DNA of 5,458 nucleotides, taken from an uncultured Duganella sp. Its GTDB lineage: Bacteria > Pseudomonadota > Gammaproteobacteria > Burkholderiales > Burkholderiaceae. Made by a program: the position numbers and the translations under genes. The stretch spans positions 1-5,458 of the forward strand of contig CAMLSG010000289.1 of assembly GCA_946482635.1 (NCBI GenBank), given 5' to 3'. Shown one piece after another: positions 1-5,458 of this stretch; the first letter of the stretch is position 1, and each line of letters opens with the position of its first letter. Below the pieces are notes generated by a model. That model saw only the letters and a program-made list of their open reading frames with translations, was not told where the DNA came from and did no database searches.

Positions 1-3
1 GCC

Positions 4-86
4 GGCGGGGTAAAAAAAGGGGACGTAACACATTTATCGCGTGCGATAAATGTGTTACGTCCCCTTTTTGACCCCGCCATTTTTTT
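4..86. repeat. Long near-perfect inverted repeat with T-tract; REP/MITE-like element or terminator
   Basis: Bases 19-40 and 43-64 are perfect 22-bp inverted arms beginning GGGGACGTAACAC, with only 2 nt between them. Outside these, A14-18 pairs with T65-69, and GCGGGGT at 5-11 pairs with ACCCCGC at 71-77, interrupted only by a small bulge (A12, A13 against G70). Pairing reaches 4/78, about 35 bp in all. One base later comes T7 at 80-86. Stem plus T-tract is the form of an intrinsic terminator, and the run at 65-69 could serve for an inner hairpin. The poly-A, GGGGAC and near-identical arms also resemble the palindromic repeats mobilised by RAYT (REP-associated tyrosine) transposases. That link is from general knowledge; no transposase gene is present here. 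The hairpin is directly visible, but its origin and role are inferred. Confidence 0.85.
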
Positions 87-105
87 ACCTGCACCGCAAC
101 AATTT

Positions 106-120
106 CGCGTAAAATACGCG
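106..120 (+). promoter_or_regulatory. Probable hisZ promoter -10 region inside a short palindrome
   Basis: CGCGTA (106-111) and TACGCG (115-120) are perfect inverted halves around AAA. They contain TAAAAT at 110-115, which matches the sigma-70 -10 consensus at 5 of 6 positions. No good -35 lies at 17 nt: TTTACC at 84-89 matches 4 of 6 but needs a 20-nt spacer. If this is the -10, transcription would begin near 122, leaving a leader of about 67 nt before the hisZ ATG. It lies just downstream of the long hairpin, which would separate hisZ from upstream transcription. Confidence 0.4.
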
Positions 121-125
121 GTTTG

Positions 126-147
126 GTCATCCGGTTTTCCGGGTGGC
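126..147 (+). other. Small hairpin in the hisZ leader
   Basis: CCGG (131-134) and CCGG (139-142) pair around a TTTT loop. The stem extends outward to 126/147 through C128-G145 and A129-T144 plus two G-U wobbles, nine pairs in total. It would sit at the very 5' end of a transcript started from the putative promoter at 106-120. I recognise no known riboswitch or his-type attenuator: there is no run of His codons and no T-tract after it. A 5'-end stabilising hairpin is possible, and so is chance. Confidence 0.3.
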
Positions 148-188
148 GTAGTTGCGCCTGCATTGTTTTTAATTCAATAGCACCAACC

Positions 189-2665
<2,477 letters not shown>

Positions 2666-2683
2666 TCAAGAAAGAATAAGAGC

Positions 2684-3229
2684 ATGACCACTCCTGTATC
2701 CGACCAAAAACACCTGTGGGTTAGCTGGGACGAGTACCACCGCCTGATCGAGCGCCTGGCGCTGAAGGTCCATGAATCGGGCTGGAAGTTCGACATGGTG
2801 CTGTGCCTGGCGCGCGGCGGCGTGCGTCCTGGCGACGTGTTCTCGCGCATCTTCGACGTGCCGCTGGCGATCCTGTCGACCAGTTCCTACCGCGAAGAAG
2901 CCGGTACCGTGCGCGGCGACCTGGATATCGCCAAGTACATGACCATGACCAAGGGCCCGTTGTCCGGCAAGATCCTGCTGGTCGACGACCTGGCAGATTC
3001 CGGCGTGACCCTGACCAAGGTGATGAAGCACCTGAAGGACAACTTTGAAGGCGTGACCGAAGTGCGTTCGGCCGTGATCTGGACCAAGGGCTGCTCCGCG
3101 TTCAAGCCTGACTACCAGATGGAAGAACTGCCGCACAATCCGTGGATCCACCAGCCGTTCGAAGATTACGACGGCCTGCGCCCGCACCAGCTGGCGGCAT
3201 GGATCAAGAAGGGCGAAACCGGCGCGTAA
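2684..3229 (+). CDS. Gpt-like purine phosphoribosyltransferase
   Basis: This 181-residue type I phosphoribosyltransferase transfers phosphoribose from PRPP to a base and is probably a cytoplasmic purine-salvage enzyme. The PRPP loop is ILLVDDLADSGVTL (97-110), with the Asp pair 101-102 and a probable catalytic Asp105. The pyrophosphate-binding loop is LARGGVRPG (42-50). Near the C-terminus, WTK (132-134) and NPWIHQPF (151-158) align with the purine-binding Lys and the stacking Trp (WIEQPW) of E. coli Gpt, recalled from memory. This points to xanthine, guanine or hypoxanthine rather than uracil or orotate. The protein is about 30 residues longer than E. coli Gpt, mainly between the Arg-Gly-Gly loop and the PRPP loop. 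The start ATG follows purine-rich AAGAAAG (2669-2675) and lies 18 nt after purA. A clear terminator after the stop makes it the last gene of the run. The fold is certain; the substrate is inferred. Confidence 0.9.
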   Translation: MTTPVSDQKHLWVSWDEYHRLIERLALKVHESGWKFDMVLCLARGGVRPGDVFSRIFDVPLAILSTSSYREEAGTVRGDLDIAKYMTMTKGPLSGKILLVDDLADSGVTLTKVMKHLKDNFEGVTEVRSAVIWTKGCSAFKPDYQMEELPHNPWIHQPFEDYDGLRPHQLAAWIKKGETGA

Positions 3230-3248
3230 TATCAGCCGGCTTCAAATG

Positions 3249-3281
3249 AAGCGGAAGGGCGAAAGTCCTTCCGCTTTTTTT
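3249..3281 (+). terminator. Intrinsic terminator of the hisZ-purA-phosphoribosyltransferase run
   Basis: AAGCGGAAGG (3249-3258) pairs with CCTTCCGCTT (3267-3276). G3259-T3266 (wobble) and C3260-G3265 then close a GAAA tetraloop at 3261-3264. Seven T follow at 3275-3281, the first two also pairing with the A's at the base of the stem. It begins 19 nt after the phosphoribosyltransferase stop, and the minus-strand FKBP gene ends 2 nt beyond it. On the minus strand the stem is followed only by a broken T-run (CATTT), so termination in that direction would be weaker but possible. Confidence 0.93.
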
Positions 3282-3282
3282 A

Positions 3283-3723
3283 TCAGCGTACTTCCAGCAG
3301 CTCGACGTCGAAGATCAGGTTCGAGTTCGGTGGGATCGGGCCAATGCCGTTGCTGCCATAGCCCAGGGCTGCCGGCACGATCAGGGTGCGCTTGCCGCCA
3401 ACTTTCATTCCCTGCACACCCTGGTCCCAGCCCGGGATCACTTGTCCCGCGCCGAGCGGGAAGTTGAATGGGCTGCGTCCGATGGAAGAGTCGAATTGCG
3501 CGCCATGCTGCTGCGGCGAGTTCGGTTCATAAATCCAGCCGGTGTAGTTGACGGCGACGTTGGAGCCGGCCACAGCTTCCTTGCCGGTGCCGACAACGGT
3601 ATCGATTTTTTGGAAGGGAATGGCTGCGGCTTCGGCTTGAACCGGCGGCTTGCTGCGCTCGCAAGCGGAAATTGCCAGGGTAAGGCTGGCACCGATAAGG
3701 CAGGTGGAAAACAGTCGCTTCAT
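3283..3723 (-). CDS. FKBP-type peptidyl-prolyl cis-trans isomerase, predicted lipoprotein
   Basis: The 146-residue product has one FKBP domain (about 40-146) that catalyses proline cis-trans isomerisation. The N-terminus MKRLFSTC is followed by a hydrophobic stretch ending ISAC, a lipobox with Cys21. Residue +2 is Glu, which in E. coli-type sorting does not retain the protein in the inner membrane, so an outer-membrane anchor facing the periplasm is likely. By comparison with FKBP12 the pocket is complete: Tyr60, Phe77, Asp78, Phe86, Val95, Ile96, Trp99, Tyr122 and Phe138. The loop from Tyr60 to Phe77 is about seven residues longer than in FKBP12 (ENSPQQHG-like segment). The frame continues upstream to 3807, but the adjacent ATGs at 3726 and 3723 are the sensible starts, since they place Lys-Arg directly before the signal core. 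GAAAGA on the minus strand (3736-3731) is 7 nt from the ATG at 3723. The gene is monocistronic and convergent with the phosphoribosyltransferase. Confidence 0.93.
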   Translation of the reverse strand: MKRLFSTCLIGASLTLAISACERSKPPVQAEAAAIPFQKIDTVVGTGKEAVAGSNVAVNYTGWIYEPNSPQQHGAQFDSSIGRSPFNFPLGAGQVIPGWDQGVQGMKVGGKRTLIVPAALGYGSNGIGPIPPNSNLIFDVELLEVR

Positions 3724-3876
3724 CATTATTTCTTTCGAATTGAACGGGAAAGAAGCGAGTGTACTGAATCCACCACAAAGTGCGAAAAAAATAGCAACAA
3801 GTGGCAATTCGATATATTTCTATTGGGAAATGACTATACAATTCTTGGCATCGTTTTGCATGTTGCCGGGATTTTG
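3724..3876. other. AT-rich divergent intergenic region
   Basis: This stretch separates the minus-strand FKBP gene from the plus-strand DUF4034-like gene and is visibly more AT-rich than its surroundings. It should carry promoters for both, but neither is convincing. For the FKBP gene, a minus-strand TACACT (plus-strand 3758-3763) is a possible -10 with no good -35. On the plus strand, TACAAT at 3837-3842 matches the -10 consensus at 5 of 6 positions, again without a clear -35. CCGGGA at 3866-3871 is a plausible ribosome binding site for the downstream ATG at 3877. A 15-codon open frame at 3830-3877 also lies here. Confidence 0.5.
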
Positions 3877-4872
3877 ATGTTTCCTTCGATGCTGTTGACT
3901 TTGATGCTGGCGGTTTCACCCCCGGAGCCGGGCGGCGGCCAGGCCGCCAGGCCGGCCGTGCTGCAGAAGCACTGGGCCGAGCGCAAATTCGACGCCATTG
4001 AACGGGGCTTGCGCGAATCCTGCACGGCCGACCCGGCCGGCTTTGAAGCGCAGTTCGACAGCTATTTCCGCACCACCCAAACCTGGGAGTCCGACCGCAA
4101 CGCGCTGGAGCAGTGGCGCCAGCAGGCGCCCGATGCGCTGGCGCAGGCGCTGGTGGAGGCTATCTACTGGCGCGCCTATGCTTCGCAGCTGCGGCTGGGG
4201 GCTGTCGGCCACCTGCCGAAAGAAGCCATGGAGTTTTACCAGGAGCAGCTGGGGCGCGGCGTCGCTCGCCTGCAGCATGTGAAGGCGCAAGCGAATACCT
4301 GCCCCTTGTGGCACAGCCTGAATATCAGCCTGCAGCTGGAAGGAGCCGGCTCGCGCCGCAGCGCCGCCAGCGCCTACCTCGATGCGGTGCAGGCCTTCCC
4401 GAACGACCTTCAGATCCACTTCGCCATGTCGCGTGCGTACAGCCCGCGCGCCGGGGGCAGTGCAGTGCAATTCGACCAGTTTGCACGGCGCGCCATGTTC
4501 TTCACCAAGGCGGTGGAAGGTAGCGCCATGTATGCGCGCCTGTACTGGCGTGAAGACGGCAATGGCAGCGACGCGATCCAGTTCCGCGAGCAGCGCAGCC
4601 TGCCCGAATGGCGCATGGTAAAAGCAGGCTTCGAGGATTTGCTGCAGCGCCATCCGCAAGACCTGCGTGGCCGTAACAAGTTCGCTTCTTTCGCCTGCCG
4701 TGCCAATGACCGCGAGACATACCTCAAGCTGCGCCAGGAACTTGGCGAGCGCATCATGCCCGAGCTGTGGCCCGACGTAGCCAGCGTCGAGGCTTGCGAC
4801 CGCAAGCTGGGCAAGGGCGCTTCGGCCGCCACTTCGCCGACGCAAGCCGGTAGTGTAAACTCGCATTCATGA
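3877..4872 (+). CDS. Uncharacterised helical protein, DUF4034-like
   Basis: This 331-residue protein has no function I can name. It is mostly predicted helix, and its pattern of aromatic and small residues resembles DUF4034: WRQQAPDALAQALVEAIYWR (80-99), CPLWHSLNIS from 142, an F-A-x-x-A segment, then KAVEGSAMYARLYWRED (211-227). DUF4034 itself is a family without a known role, and the assignment is by recollection. Residues 5-13 are hydrophobic (MLLTLMLAV) and could be a short signal peptide or anchor, but no basic residue precedes them. There are four cysteines (49, 142, 274, 307), compatible with an exported protein but not proof of one. The tail (about 311-331) is Ser/Ala/Thr-rich and looks disordered. 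The frame is open back to 3442, but that part runs antisense through the FKBP gene; ATG 3877 has CCGGGA 5 nt upstream. ATG 3889 and 3904 are alternatives. The stop overlaps the marC start. Confidence 0.75.
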   Translation: MFPSMLLTLMLAVSPPEPGGGQAARPAVLQKHWAERKFDAIERGLRESCTADPAGFEAQFDSYFRTTQTWESDRNALEQWRQQAPDALAQALVEAIYWRAYASQLRLGAVGHLPKEAMEFYQEQLGRGVARLQHVKAQANTCPLWHSLNISLQLEGAGSRRSAASAYLDAVQAFPNDLQIHFAMSRAYSPRAGGSAVQFDQFARRAMFFTKAVEGSAMYARLYWREDGNGSDAIQFREQRSLPEWRMVKAGFEDLLQRHPQDLRGRNKFASFACRANDRETYLKLRQELGERIMPELWPDVASVEACDRKLGKGASAATSPTQAGSVNSHS

Positions 4873-5458
4873 CCCAAGACTTCTTCCAGACCTTCATCCT
4901 GCTGATGCTGGTGACCGACCCGTTCGGCAACGTTCCCATTTTTGCGTCGGCATTGGCGACGGTGCCGCCCAAGCGCCGCCCGAAAATCGTGGTGCGCGAA
5001 TGCCTGATCGCCTTTGTCGTGCTGCTGGTGTTCATGTTCTTCGGCAGCCACTTCCTCAAGGCCCTGAGCCTGTCGGAAGCCTCGCTGCGCATTGCCGGCA
5101 GCGTGATCCTGCTGTTGATCGCCATTCGCATGGTGTTCCCGCATCCGGACGGTGTGCTGGGCAAGCAGGAGGGCGGCGAGCCGTTCATCGTGCCGCTGGC
5201 GATTCCCGCGCTTGCCGGACCTTCCGCGCTGGCGACCGTGCTGCTGTTCTCGCGCGAGAGCACCGGCGAAGTGCTTACGCACGTGGCGGCGCTGGCGGCG
5301 GTGGTGGTGGTGTGGCTGGTTGTGTTCCTTGGTGCGGAGCGCTTGCAAAAGGTCCTTGGCACGCAGGTAATGACAGCCTTCGAGCGCTTGATGGGCTTGA
5401 TCCTGGCGGCGATGTCGATCGAGATGCTGCTTGGCGGCGTGCGCGAATTCGTCAAGAC
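4869..5458 (+). CDS. MarC/YchE family integral membrane protein (3' end cut by window)
   Basis: The first 196 residues of a MarC-family inner-membrane protein are present, and the frame is still open at the window edge. Family members are usually a little over 200 residues, so little is missing. About six hydrophobic segments are visible (roughly 5-28, 42-62, 73-90, 107-127, 135-155 and 172-190). Family signatures are TDPFGNVPIF (16-25) in the first helix, PLAIPALAGPSA (109-120) in the fourth and GLILAAMSIEMLLGG (176-190) in the last. The physiological role of MarC proteins is unsettled: despite the name, E. coli MarC was not confirmed as a multiple-antibiotic-resistance determinant, and small-molecule transport is often assumed. 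The start ATG overlaps the preceding stop (ATGA) and has no good Shine-Dalgarno, suggesting translational coupling. The family call is firm; the substrate is unknown. Confidence 0.93.
   Translation, partial: MTQDFFQTFILLMLVTDPFGNVPIFASALATVPPKRRPKIVVRECLIAFVVLLVFMFFGSHFLKALSLSEASLRIAGSVILLLIAIRMVFPHPDGVLGKQEGGEPFIVPLAIPALAGPSALATVLLFSRESTGEVLTHVAALAAVVVVWLVVFLGAERLQKVLGTQVMTAFERLMGLILAAMSIEMLLGGVREFVK

Noticed and set aside
1..86. CRISPR repeat or tRNA-like element at the left edge
   Set aside because: There is a single palindrome with no repeat-spacer periodicity, no cloverleaf and no CCA end. It is one long hairpin.
123..188. N-terminal 22-residue extension of hisZ from a TTG start
   Set aside because: The family similarity starts precisely at ATG 189, and the extra residues lie in what looks like promoter and leader DNA.
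2666..3187. Minus-strand open frame opposite the phosphoribosyltransferase
   Set aside because: The plus-strand product has a PRPP loop and purine-pocket residues. The antisense frame shows nothing recognisable.
3442..3876. 145-residue upstream extension of the DUF4034-like protein, running antisense through the FKBP gene
   Set aside because: The opposite strand encodes a complete FKBP with all pocket residues. The extension has no recognisable domain, and ATG 3877 has a ribosome-binding-like CCGGGA at the right distance.
5260..5330. Repetitive GGCGGCGCTGGCGGCGGTGG-type stretch as a possible tandem repeat
   Set aside because: It encodes Ala/Val residues of a transmembrane helix in frame with MarC, so the repetition reflects codon choice, not a repeat element.
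4410..5348. Minus-strand open frame across the DUF4034-like/marC junction
   Set aside because: It is His/Gln/Arg-rich and crosses two genes. The plus-strand MarC signatures are clear, and the antisense frame has no plausible domain.

Overview
The window looks like chromosomal DNA from a GC-rich betaproteobacterium, most likely Burkholderiales, family Oxalobacteraceae (Massilia or a relative). This rests on codon use (strong G/C third positions), the hisZ-purA-phosphoribosyltransferase gene order and the close fit of the proteins to that group. It is inference from memory, not a search result. It is mostly ordinary housekeeping sequence. I see no phage, CRISPR, tRNA, rRNA or insertion-sequence genes.

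Layout. 1-188: no supportable gene. It holds a very long near-perfect hairpin (4-78) followed by seven T, then a probable promoter and a short leader hairpin. 189-3229, plus strand: a tight three-gene run. hisZ (regulatory subunit of ATP phosphoribosyltransferase) is 5 nt from purA (adenylosuccinate synthase), which is 18 nt from a Gpt-like purine phosphoribosyltransferase. 3249-3281: a clear intrinsic terminator with a GAAA loop. 3283-3723, minus strand: an FKBP-type peptidyl-prolyl isomerase with a lipoprotein signal, convergent with the run. 3724-3876: an AT-rich divergent intergenic region. 3877-4872, plus strand: a poorly characterised helical protein resembling DUF4034. 4869-5458, plus strand: a MarC/YchE-type six-helix membrane protein, overlapping the previous gene by ATGA and cut by the window edge.

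How the genes fit together. The first three share PRPP and purine nucleotide metabolism. HisZ lets a short-form HisG condense PRPP with ATP, PurA converts IMP towards AMP, and the phosphoribosyltransferase probably salvages a 6-oxopurine with PRPP. The lipoprotein isomerase probably acts in the periplasm as a folding helper. The DUF4034-like/MarC pair appears translationally coupled. Its function is unknown, and it is the least explained coding part of the window. The long palindrome at the left edge is the least explained non-coding part.
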